Assembly: GCA_030614485.1 (NCBI GenBank)
Contig: JAUWTY010000077.1
Location: forward strand, 1-6,024
DNA from: Methanosarcinales archaeon
Lineage (GTDB): Archaea > Halobacteriota > Methanosarcinia > Methanosarcinales > Methanocomedenaceae
DNA: 6,024 bases
Direction: 5' to 3'
The position numbers and the translations under genes are program-made. This document shows, in pieces, positions 1 through 5,314 of the stretch (its first letter is position 1; every line of letters starts with the position of its first letter). Below the pieces are notes generated by a model, which did no database searches, was not told the DNA's origin, and worked only from the letters and a program-made list of their open reading frames with translations.

Positions 1-144
1 GGCGCAACGTTTGACTTAAAGCAATATTTGAGGTTTTTGGAGGGGGGTGCGGGGGATAAGATGCACCCAAAACACTCACAAACCTTTGTGATGGGATATG
101 GTCCTGGGCACAATAATATGAAAAATTGTTGTTCAACTTAAAGG
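1..144 (+). CDS. Possible 3' end of an unidentified gene (partial, weak)
   Basis: Frame 1 is open from the first base to a TAA at 142-144 and gives 47 residues, including FDLKQYLRFLEGG, KMHPKHSQTF and MGYGPGHNN. If real, it is the C-terminus of a protein that begins left of the window. An ATG at 61 could start a 26-residue peptide, but no convincing ribosome binding site precedes it. Against a real gene: the G-run at 39-55 is unusual for coding DNA here, one arm of an 18-base inverted repeat (26-43) lies inside it, and one minus-strand frame is also open to the window edge. I recognise no family. The stretch may be non-coding. Confidence 0.25.
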
Positions 145-335
145 TTTTGAATTTGATTTGTTGACATTTTGTTATGGTGCAATTGAAATCAAGGGCCATA
201 ATTCATACCAAAGATTATTTTAAAGCCGATTTTTGAGGGTTTAATGTGGATGTGAAGCCGGGTGTGCGATGGATGCCCAGGGCGTGAAACATTTATTTTA
301 AACTTGAAAATCTGGCACCACCAAAAACCTTAAAT
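26..335. repeat. Segment bounded by an 18-base inverted repeat with further nested dyads
   Basis: The arm ATTTGAGGTTTTTGGAGG (26-43) is matched in reverse complement by CCACCAAAAACCTTAAAT (318-335), 16 of 18 positions, with a perfect 10-base core (31-40 / 321-330). One of the two mismatches would be a G-U pair in RNA. Inside it lie CCTGGGCA (103-110) with TGCCCAGG (274-281), and GTTTAA (239-244) with TTAAAC (298-303). No clear target-site duplication is visible beside the outer arms, and there is no transposase reading frame. It could be a remnant of a small non-autonomous element, a structured transcript, or chance pairing in AT-rich DNA. Confidence 0.4.
257..283. other. GC-rich hairpin in an AT-rich non-coding stretch
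   Basis: GCC (257-259) and GGGT (260-263) can pair with GGC (281-283) and GCCC (275-278), leaving a two-base bulge at 279-280 and an 11-base loop. The outer pair GTTTAA / TTAAAC (239-244 / 298-303) could close the structure. A GC-rich fold inside AT-rich intergenic DNA is a usual sign of a structured RNA in archaea of this base composition, but I do not recognise a known RNA family. Apart from this and the weak pairing TTATGG / CCATAA (172-177 / 196-201), I see nothing definite between 145 and 340. Confidence 0.3.
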
Positions 336-342
336 TTACAAA

Positions 343-352
343 TGCTTTTATA
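343..352 (+). promoter_or_regulatory. TATA-like box upstream of the small cysteine protein gene
   Basis: GCTTTTATAT closely resembles the TTTATATA-type box of methanogens. Transcription would be expected to start near 374, giving a leader of about 90 bases before the ATG at 467. A second, nearer candidate lies at 391-398, so the choice is open. Confidence 0.35.
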
Positions 353-390
353 TCGTTAATGGCAAATTGTAATTGTGGGGAAATTGACCG

Positions 391-398
391 AAAATATA
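391..398 (+). promoter_or_regulatory. Alternative TATA-like box for the small cysteine protein gene
   Basis: AAAATATA would place the transcript start near 420-425 and give a leader of about 45 bases to the ATG at 467, a more usual distance than that of the box at 343-352. This is inference from spacing and sequence only. Confidence 0.35.
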
Positions 399-455
399 GG
401 GCAAAAAAACCACATAAGGGTTTGATTGTTGCGAAATAAAACTAAAAGTTGTATG

Positions 456-460
456 GGTGA
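456..460 (+). promoter_or_regulatory. Ribosome binding site deciding the start of the small cysteine protein
   Basis: GGTGA matches the core of the archaeal anti-Shine-Dalgarno sequence and ends 6 bases before the ATG at 467. It is the main reason for treating this short frame as a gene. Confidence 0.55.
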
Positions 461-466
461 GTAAAT

Positions 467-637
467 ATGAGCTATGTATGCATCTTCCTTGTAGGCAATC
501 GATGTACTGCAAGTGCGGCCCATTATTTCCCTGATGCCAAGCATATGGAGAAATATTGCCATAGTCTTAATGCCCAAAATTGCCCTATCATGATAACAAA
601 TATAACCCAACCAGGTCTATTTTCAGAAGGATGGTAG
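467..637 (+). CDS. Small four-cysteine protein, probable metal-binding domain
   Basis: The protein has 56 residues and no firmly assigned function. It has four cysteines in a symmetric layout: C5-x7-C13-x17-C31-x7-C39. The segments are C5...NRCTAS (11-16), HMEKYC (26-31) and NCPI (38-41). From memory, the plan of a cysteine, then C-x-A-S, then Y-C, then a C-P, recurs as a small module in archaeal and deltaproteobacterial proteins, where it would suit a zinc or iron-sulfur site. That comparison is not verified here and metal binding is inference. There is no signal peptide or membrane segment, so it is probably cytoplasmic. The ATG is set by GGTGA at 456-460, and an in-frame TGA at 458-460 excludes an upstream start. 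It converges on uvrB with 12 bases between the stops. An 84-codon minus-strand frame (356-610) overlaps it but lacks such features, so I prefer the plus-strand reading. Confidence 0.6.
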   Translation: MSYVCIFLVGNRCTASAAHYFPDAKHMEKYCHSLNAQNCPIMITNITQPGLFSEGW

Positions 638-649
638 GCTGTTAACGGT

Positions 650-2617
650 TCAGTCGATATCTTCCAGTTTTAATTTAAGTTCCCTGATATGGTCCCTCAT
701 AGAAGCAGCATCTTCAAACTCAAGCTTTTTGGCTGCCTTTTGCATACTGGCTTCCAGGTCGATCATTAAATCCAGTATCTCCTCTTGAGACATATCATCA
801 AAGATCTCTGTACTAATTTCATCGAATTTTGGTACAATATCTCCCCTGATGGACTTGGTTATGGATTTCGGCGTGATGTTGTGCTGTCGGTTATATTCCT
901 GCTGGATGAGACGCCGCCGATTTGTTTCATCCACTGCCCTTTTGATTGAACCGGTTATCTTGTCAGCATACATCACCACCCTGCCATCCACATTACGGCT
1001 GGCACGGCCGATGGTCTGGATGAGCGAGCGCTCAGACCTCAGGAACCCTTCCTTATCTGCGTCAAGAATGGCGACAAGTGACACCTCAGGAAGGTCAAGA
1101 CCTTCCCTTAACAGATTTATGCCCACCAGTACATCGAACACGCCCAGGCGCAAGTCCCGTATTATTTCCACCCGTTCAAGGGTCTGGATATCTGAGTGCA
1201 TATACCTGGCCTTGATATCGAGTTCAGCCAGGTATTCGGTCAGGTCTTCAGCCATTCGCTTGGTCAGCGTAGTGACCAGAACACGTCCGCCTGCATCCAC
1301 CTCGCGCCTGACCTCTCCTATCAGGTCGTCCACCTGTCCTTTTACAGGCCGTATCGCAACTTCAGGGTCCACCAGCCCGGTGGGCCTGATTATCTGTTCT
1401 ACCACTTTGGTGCTTTTTTCTATTTCAAAATCACCGGGCGTGGCCGAGACATATATTGTCTGCCCTGCACGTTTGAGAAACTCATCAATCCTCAACGGCC
1501 TGTTGTCATAGGCACTGGGTAGCCTGAAACCGTTGGACACAAGTGAATCCTTACGGGCGCGGTCTCCATTGTGCATTCCCTGGATCTGTGGAAGGGTAAC
1601 ATGGCTTTCGTCAAGGATGACCAGATAGTCATCGGGAAAGAAATCAAGTAGTGTATATGGTGGCTCTCCGGGCGAGCGACCTTCCATATGCGCGCTGTAA
1701 TTCTCGATACCAGAACAGTACCCAATTTCGCGCATCATTTCGATATCGAACCGTGTTCTCTGTTCCAACCGCTGTGTTTCCAAAAGTTTCCCCTGGGAAC
1801 GGAACCGCTCAACTTCCACTTCCAGTTCTGCTTCTATTGAGACAATGGCTTTTTCGATGGTCTCGGCAGGCATAACATAGTGCCGGGCAGGGTATATTGC
1901 AGCGCGCTGGAGGTCGTGCAGGGTATGACCTGTCAACGGGTCGAACTCGGTTATACGTTCTACTTCGTCGCCGAACAATTCTATGCGCAATCCCTGGTTT
2001 GCCATGGCGGGAAAGACCTCAACCGTATCGCCCCGCACCCTGAAATTGCCCTGTATAAAATTCAGGTCATTGCGTTCGTACTGGATATCTACCAGTGCGG
2101 CCTGGATATTTTTTCGTTCGATGTGCTGGCCCACATCGAGTACCAGGGTCATGCTACGCCATTCTTCCGGACTTCCCAGGCCGTAGATACAGGATACACT
2201 GGCCACCACGACCACATCCCGACGTTCAATGAGTGAGCGGGTGGTTGCGAGCCTGAGTTTGTCTATCTCATCATTTATGCTGGCATCTTTTTCAATATAG
2301 GTGTCTGTAGTGGGCAAATATGCTTCTGGCTGGTAGTAATCATAATAACTGACAAAGTATTCCACTGCATTATCAGGGAAGAACTCCTTGAATTCGCTGT
2401 ACAATTGGGCGGCAAGGGTCTTGTTATGGGCAATGACCAGGGTGGGACGCTGGACTTTTTCGATAACCTTGGTTGCGGTGAAGGTCTTGCCTGAACCAGT
2501 TACCCCGAGGAGGGTCTGGTGTCGCTCACCTGCCTGGATACCTTTTGATAAAGCTTCTATGGCCGGCCCCTGGTCACCTGTGGGCTGGAAATCTGATACT
2601 ACTTTAAACGGGGGCAT
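650..2617 (-). CDS. uvrB: UvrABC excision repair helicase subunit UvrB
   Basis: UvrB is the damage-verifying ATPase of nucleotide excision repair. UvrA loads it at lesions, it opens the helix with its beta-hairpin, and it recruits UvrC for incision. The protein has 655 residues, close to the usual bacterial length, and appears intact. In order it shows the N-terminal [13 protein letters not shown], Walker A GVTGSGKT (38-45), the tyrosine-rich beta-hairpin [12 protein letters not shown] (91-102), the Walker B motif DESH (336-339), SATPGD (391-396), [11 protein letters not shown] (449-459), [13 protein letters not shown] (499-511), the arginine-finger motif QTIGRASRN (534-542), and a C-terminal UVR domain (about 611-648) that binds UvrC. 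The ATG is firm: an in-frame TAA lies directly before it, and the N-terminus aligns with known UvrB. No Shine-Dalgarno is visible, and a TATA-like box at 2643-2652 suggests a very short or absent leader. UvrABC in archaea is considered a bacterial acquisition. uvrA and uvrC are not in the window. Confidence 0.98.
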   Translation of the reverse strand: MPPFKVVSDFQPTGDQGPAIEALSKGIQAGERHQTLLGVTGSGKTFTATKVIEKVQRPTLVIAHNKTLAAQLYSEFKEFFPDNAVEYFVSYYDYYQPEAYLPTTDTYIEKDASINDEIDKLRLATTRSLIERRDVVVVASVSCIYGLGSPEEWRSMTLVLDVGQHIERKNIQAALVDIQYERNDLNFIQGNFRVRGDTVEVFPAMANQGLRIELFGDEVERITEFDPLTGHTLHDLQRAAIYPARHYVMPAETIEKAIVSIEAELEVEVERFRSQGKLLETQRLEQRTRFDIEMMREIGYCSGIENYSAHMEGRSPGEPPYTLLDFFPDDYLVILDESHVTLPQIQGMHNGDRARKDSLVSNGFRLPSAYDNRPLRIDEFLKRAGQTIYVSATPGDFEIEKSTKVVEQIIRPTGLVDPEVAIRPVKGQVDDLIGEVRREVDAGGRVLVTTLTKRMAEDLTEYLAELDIKARYMHSDIQTLERVEIIRDLRLGVFDVLVGINLLREGLDLPEVSLVAILDADKEGFLRSERSLIQTIGRASRNVDGRVVMYADKITGSIKRAVDETNRRRLIQQEYNRQHNITPKSITKSIRGDIVPKFDEISTEIFDDMSQEEILDLMIDLEASMQKAAKKLEFEDAASMRDHIRELKLKLEDID

Positions 2618-2642
2618 TTATTGGAGGTTATGTTAAGGAAAG

Positions 2643-2652
2643 GTATTAAAAG
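2643..2652 (-). promoter_or_regulatory. TATA-like box for uvrB
   Basis: Read on the minus strand the sequence is CTTTTAATAC. Its centre is about 30 bases before the uvrB ATG, so transcription would begin only about 4 bases ahead of the start codon. That fits the lack of a ribosome binding site. Position and sequence are seen; function is inference. Confidence 0.4.
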
Positions 2653-2730
2653 GTAGGTCGACAGCCCAGTATTTCCGACTGAAAGGAGGATTTTCTTGTT
2701 TTGAAAAAGGCAATTTGTGGTTTTTATTTA

Positions 2731-2813
2731 CAAATAATTAAATACTATCTGATGTTATAACCATGGAATGGTTCCATGTTATTTAGAAAAAACAGTCAAA
2801 TTTCAAATAATTA
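2731..2813. repeat. Direct repeat CAAATAATTA in the uvrB / inositol synthase divergent region
   Basis: CAAATAATTA occurs at 2731-2740 and again at 2804-2813, 73 bases apart, about seven turns of the helix. TTATAAC also occurs twice (2755-2761 and 2811-2817). The DNA is very AT-rich, so chance is a real possibility. Confidence 0.35.
2762..2778. promoter_or_regulatory. Inverted repeat, operator candidate
   Basis: CATGGAA (2762-2768) and TTCCATG (2772-2778) form a perfect 7-base dyad around TGG. An overlapping dyad AACCAT / ATGGTT (2759-2764 / 2768-2773) uses some of the same bases. It lies about 130-145 bases upstream of the inositol phosphate synthase start and a similar distance from uvrB, so it could serve either gene. 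A weak hairpin is the alternative reading. Confidence 0.4.
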
Positions 2814-2815
2814 TA

Positions 2816-2828
2816 ACACATTATGTGT
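2816..2828. promoter_or_regulatory. 13-base palindrome next to the inositol synthase promoter
   Basis: ACACATTATGTGT is a perfect dyad with 6-base arms around one central T. It ends about six bases before the TATA-like element at 2834-2847. A protein bound there would touch the transcription factor B site, so an activator or repressor site is plausible. No regulator family can be named from the sequence. Confidence 0.45.
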
Positions 2829-2833
2829 GATTC

Positions 2834-2847
2834 ATATTTTTAATAAT
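2834..2847 (+). promoter_or_regulatory. TATA-like promoter element for the inositol phosphate synthase gene
   Basis: The AT-only block centred on TTTTTAATAA would place transcription near 2867, leaving a leader of about 25 bases that carries the strong ribosome binding site at 2876-2884. It is the best-placed box before this gene. Confidence 0.5.
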
Positions 2848-2875
2848 GGTGAACTTTCCCATTAATTCGTGGTAC

Positions 2876-2884
2876 GAGGAGGAT
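2876..2884 (+). promoter_or_regulatory. Strong ribosome binding site deciding the GTG start
   Basis: GAGGAGGAT is a near-ideal Shine-Dalgarno. The GGAGG core (2878-2882) is 9 bases from the GTG at 2892 but only 3 from the TTG at 2886, so GTG is the better start although both are in frame. Confidence 0.65.
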
Positions 2885-2891
2885 ATTGTTT

Positions 2892-3995
2892 GTGGATAAA
2901 ATCAAAATTGCAATTGTAGGTCTTGGAAATTGCGCCAGTTCCCTAATACAGGGAATTGAGTATTATAAGAATAACGGTGGCAAGGGTGCAAATGGACTCA
3001 TGCACTGGGACCTGGGAGGTTATCTACCATATGATGTTGAGGTGGTGGCAGCTTTTGATATTGATAAACGGAAAGTGGGAAAGGATGTATCAGAAGCAAT
3101 ATTCGAAAAACCCAATTGTACCACCGTGTTTTGCAAAGATATACCCACCACAGGCGTGAAGGTAAATATGGGAAGGGTGCTGGACGGCGTATCAGAACAC
3201 ATGAGCGATTATGATAATAAAGCCACATTTATTGTTTCTGATAAAAAGGAGTCCTCGAAAGAGGAAATTGTAAGTATATTGAATAGCTCGAAGGCCGAGA
3301 TACTTTTGAATTACCTTCCTGTAGGCTCTGAAGAAGCCACACGGTTTTATGCTGATTGTGCCCTGGAGGCTGGAGTGGCGCTGATAAATAACATGCCTGT
3401 TTTCATTGCAAGTAACCCGGAGTGGGCTGACAGGTTCAAGGAAAAAGGCATACCCATAATAGGTGATGATATAAAGGCGCAGATAGGTGCTACAATTACC
3501 CACCGGACCCTGGTTGACCTGTTCAATAAACGTGGAGTAAAAATTGACAGGACGTACCAGTTAAACACCGGGGGAAACACTGATTTTCTTAATATGCTCA
3601 ACAGGGAAAGGCTCGCTTCCAAAAAGACGTCAAAGACAGAATCGGTGCAATCTGTGCTGTCAGAGAGACTTGATGACGATAATATCCACATAGGTCCCAG
3701 CGATTATGTGCCGTGGCAGAATGATAATAAGGTCTGTTATTTGAGGATTGAAGGCAAGCTGTTCGGTGATGTGCCAATGAATCTGGAACTGCGGCTGTCA
3801 GTGGAGGATTCTCCCAACTCAGCGGGAGTGGTGATTGATGCTATTCGCTGTTGCAGACTGGCGCTTGATAAAGGTGTAGGCGGGATTTTGTATTCTCCGT
3901 CATCATATTTCATGAAGTCCCCGCCAGAGCAGCATTCTGATACTGAGGCGTACCAATTGACAGAAGATTTCATCAATGGTGAAAGAGAGAATTGA
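2892..3995 (+). CDS. ino1: myo-Inositol-1(3)-phosphate synthase, actinobacterial Ino1 type
   Basis: The enzyme converts D-glucose 6-phosphate to 1D-myo-inositol 3-phosphate with bound NAD. In archaea the product feeds inositol phospholipids and, in some species, compatible solutes. It is cytoplasmic. From the GTG start the protein has 367 residues. Visible family signatures are the NAD loop GLGNCASS (10-17), LPVGSEEA (142-149), NNMPVFIAS (166-174), GDDIKAQIGATITHR (191-205), NTGGNTDFLNM (225-235), the lysine-containing KTSKTESVQS (245-254), HIGPSDYVPW (266-275) and DSPNSAG (306-312). The GLGNCASSLIQGIEYY opening, the ending MKSPPEQ and the length closely resemble mycobacterial Ino1 as I remember it, rather than the longer eukaryotic enzymes. 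A TTG at 2886 would add two residues, but the GGAGG spacing favours GTG. The next gene overlaps the stop by four bases. The upstream dyads suggest regulation, but the signal is unknown. Confidence 0.93.
   Translation: MDKIKIAIVGLGNCASSLIQGIEYYKNNGGKGANGLMHWDLGGYLPYDVEVVAAFDIDKRKVGKDVSEAIFEKPNCTTVFCKDIPTTGVKVNMGRVLDGVSEHMSDYDNKATFIVSDKKESSKEEIVSILNSSKAEILLNYLPVGSEEATRFYADCALEAGVALINNMPVFIASNPEWADRFKEKGIPIIGDDIKAQIGATITHRTLVDLFNKRGVKIDRTYQLNTGGNTDFLNMLNRERLASKKTSKTESVQSVLSERLDDDNIHIGPSDYVPWQNDNKVCYLRIEGKLFGDVPMNLELRLSVEDSPNSAGVVIDAIRCCRLALDKGVGGILYSPSSYFMKSPPEQHSDTEAYQLTEDFINGEREN
3978..3982 (+). promoter_or_regulatory. Ribosome binding site inside the inositol synthase 3' end
   Basis: GGTGA within the codons for Asn-Gly-Glu ends 9 bases before the TTG at 3992. 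It supports that non-standard start and translational coupling of the two genes. Confidence 0.5.
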
Positions 3996-4330
3996 GAGAG
4001 GACATACCCAGCAGGGGTATTGAGCTCACCAACAAGACCATGTCTGAGGAACTGGAAGTTATCCTTGTCAAGAAATTAGTGAATAAACGCATCGACTGTA
4101 TCTGTGGGGTGGCTGTGATGCCAACAGACCCCTCGCCTGAATTGAGTGAGCCCATCAAAAGTGTGGCCCTGGAGTTCGGCGCACGGTTCCGTATTGTTGA
4201 TGCATCAGTGCATCCCGGGGTAGTGTTGAAGTATCACATAAAGGAACTGCCTGCTGTTGTTATAGGGGAAAGGGCATATGAAGCTAATGCAGGGGTCGTG
4301 AGGGAAGTGTTGGCTGAAATCACCAGTTGA
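3992..4330 (+). CDS. Small thioredoxin-fold protein without the CxxC active site
   Basis: The protein has 112 residues and no experimentally grounded function known to me. The region from about residue 34 follows the thioredoxin/glutaredoxin plan: a first strand (IDCICGVAVMP, 34-44), a helix, the strand RFRIVDASVHP (65-75), KYHIKELPAVVIG (80-92) with the cis-proline usual in this fold at P87, and a final helix (EANAGVVREVLAEI). Where CPYC would be expected, just after the first strand, it has PTDPSPE (44-50). Its only cysteines, C36 and C38, are buried in the strand, so ordinary disulfide exchange is unlikely. A binding or scaffold role is inference. The TTG start overlaps the inositol synthase stop (TTGA) and has GGTGA 9 bases upstream. 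A later ATG at 4040 would drop 16 residues that look non-conserved and is the alternative. Coupling suggests joint work with inositol phosphate synthase. Confidence 0.75.
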   Translation: MREDIPSRGIELTNKTMSEELEVILVKKLVNKRIDCICGVAVMPTDPSPELSEPIKSVALEFGARFRIVDASVHPGVVLKYHIKELPAVVIGERAYEANAGVVREVLAEITS

Positions 4331-4391
4331 AATGGAGCTTAACAAGTGGTTCTCATTTGAAAACAGGCGATTATGGCAGTTATTTTCAGAC

Positions 4392-4568
4392 ATTGTCATA
4401 AAATGTTATACGCCCAATGTTTCATGTGGAAAATAAGGCAAAAAAGTTAATATTTAGTGCTCCGGTCAGAAGAATATGTAGATAAATCAATTGTCATATC
4501 ACTAAGTTGTCTCAGTATTAACAGTACATACAATACCTTAATGGAAAGATATATTGCTAATTGACAAT
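4392..4568. repeat. Three ATTGTCA copies before the molybdopterin lipoprotein gene
   Basis: ATTGTCATA occurs at 4392-4400 and 4490-4498. The inverted form TGACAAT occurs at 4562-4568, between the TATA-like box and the ATG. Such spacing could mark a regulator site, but the words are short and AT-rich. The rest of the gap 4331-4540 shows only weak hairpins (for example TGAAAA / TTTTCA at 4358-4363 / 4383-4388) and no gene. Confidence 0.25.
4546..4556 (+). promoter_or_regulatory. TATA-like box for the molybdopterin lipoprotein gene
   Basis: AAGATATATTG lies about 38 bases before the ATG at 4590, so transcription would start near 4577. It overlaps the in-frame TTG at 4554, which argues against that codon as the translation start. 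Confidence 0.5.
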
Positions 4569-4589
4569 AGTAATTTATTATGGAAGAAC

Positions 4590-5249
4590 ATGAAACTTAG
4601 CAATCTTACGTTTATATGCTTACTGGTAATAATTGTTGTTTCTGGGTGCCTGTCAAACACGGAAAAAATTAAGGATTATGAGAATGAGACCGAAGCTACA
4701 GAATACCAGGGTATCAAATTAACTCCCATTAGCAAACAGCGTAATAATGCTATAGAAGGGACTCAATACATCGATAAAGAATCTTACAGGCTGCAAATTG
4801 ATGGATTGGTGGAAAGGCCGGTAAATCTAACCTATGACCAGATACTGGGGTATCCTTCAACTTCCAAAGTGGTCGACCTGAATTGTGTGGAAGGATGGGG
4901 TTTTACTGCAAAATGGACCGGGGTTCTATTCAAGACATTAATCAACGACTCGGAGGTTAGTGAAAATGCTACTGAAGTGATATTCTACTGCGCGGATGGA
5001 TATTCTACATCACATGACCTTGATTTTTTGATGGATAATAATATTATGCTAGCTTACAAGATCAATGACGTGACCTTGCCTCATAGTAGAGGATTTCCCC
5101 TGCAGTTAGTTGCTGAGGATAAGTATGGGTACAAATGGGCTAAATGGATAACCCATGTCGAAGTTACGAATGCGGAGTACAGAGGGTACTGGGAAAGTAA
5201 GGGGTACAGTGATAGAGCTGATGTGGGTGGACCTGCCTTTGAAAGGTGA
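4590..5249 (+). CDS. Lipoprotein with a sulfite-oxidase-type molybdopterin-binding domain
   Basis: This is an extracytoplasmic molybdoenzyme-like protein of the sulfite oxidase / YedY (MsrP) superfamily; its substrate cannot be read from sequence. It has 219 residues. Residues 1-20 form a lipoprotein signal: Lys2, a hydrophobic run (about 7-17), and a VSGC lipobox with Cys20 as the lipid anchor. A short acidic linker follows, then the domain (about 62-205): YRLQIDGLVERPVNLTYDQI (66-85), LNCVEGWGFTAKWTGV (97-112) with Cys99 in the usual molybdenum-ligand position, CADGYSTS (134-141), LPHSRGFPLQLV (163-174) and YGYKWAKWI (179-187). The protein ends soon after this domain, and the dimerisation domain of animal and plant sulfite oxidases is absent. 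The ATG at 4590 is chosen because the signal peptide begins there and the TTG at 4554 lies within the promoter. The ribosome site is weak (GGAAG). There is no heme or quinone-reacting subunit beside it. Confidence 0.88.
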   Translation: MKLSNLTFICLLVIIVVSGCLSNTEKIKDYENETEATEYQGIKLTPISKQRNNAIEGTQYIDKESYRLQIDGLVERPVNLTYDQILGYPSTSKVVDLNCVEGWGFTAKWTGVLFKTLINDSEVSENATEVIFYCADGYSTSHDLDFLMDNNIMLAYKINDVTLPHSRGFPLQLVAEDKYGYKWAKWITHVEVTNAEYRGYWESKGYSDRADVGGPAFER

Positions 5250-5267
5250 ACAATTAACTGTATAAAC

Positions 5268-5277
5268 AAATATTTAT
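5268..5277 (+). promoter_or_regulatory. TATA-like box before the flavoprotein gene
   Basis: AAATATTTAT in the 65-base gap would start transcription near 5298, about 17 bases before the ATG. The gene may therefore have its own promoter, although read-through from the lipoprotein gene is equally possible. Confidence 0.35.
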
Positions 5278-5314
5278 GGTAACAAGTAATGTATACATTG
5301 TGGGGTTTGAATAA

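Noticed and set aside
45..68. GGGTGC / GCACCC hairpin as a transcription terminator
   Set aside because: No T-run follows the stem, and archaeal termination depends mainly on T-rich stretches; the pair is also short with a 12-base loop.
359..439. 26-codon plus-strand frame beginning MANCNCGE
   Set aside because: It has no Shine-Dalgarno, and the nearest TATA-like box (343-352) would start transcription after its ATG. The CNC motif alone is not enough.
457..534. Overlapping GTG frame with CMHLPC and CKC
   Set aside because: It shares bases with the four-cysteine gene in another frame, ends after 25 codons, and its GTG lies inside the ribosome site of that gene.
356..610. 84-codon open frame on the minus strand downstream of uvrB
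   Set aside because: Its composition is not protein-like, no ribosome site or family match is apparent, and it lies antisense to the better supported four-cysteine gene at 467-637.
849..1511. 220-codon plus-strand frame opposite uvrB
   Set aside because: It is an antisense shadow of the conserved uvrB reading frame: low-complexity Ser/Arg-rich composition and no recognisable domain.
2701..2760. 19-codon frame beginning TTG with a GGAGGA upstream at 2685-2690
   Set aside because: The ribosome-like site is good but spacing is long, the peptide is very short, and the region is AT-rich intergenic DNA with no sign of a leader-peptide mechanism.
4554..4589. Twelve-codon N-terminal extension of the lipoprotein from a TTG
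   Set aside because: It would place residues in front of a canonical lipoprotein signal peptide, and the TTG falls within the TATA-like element.
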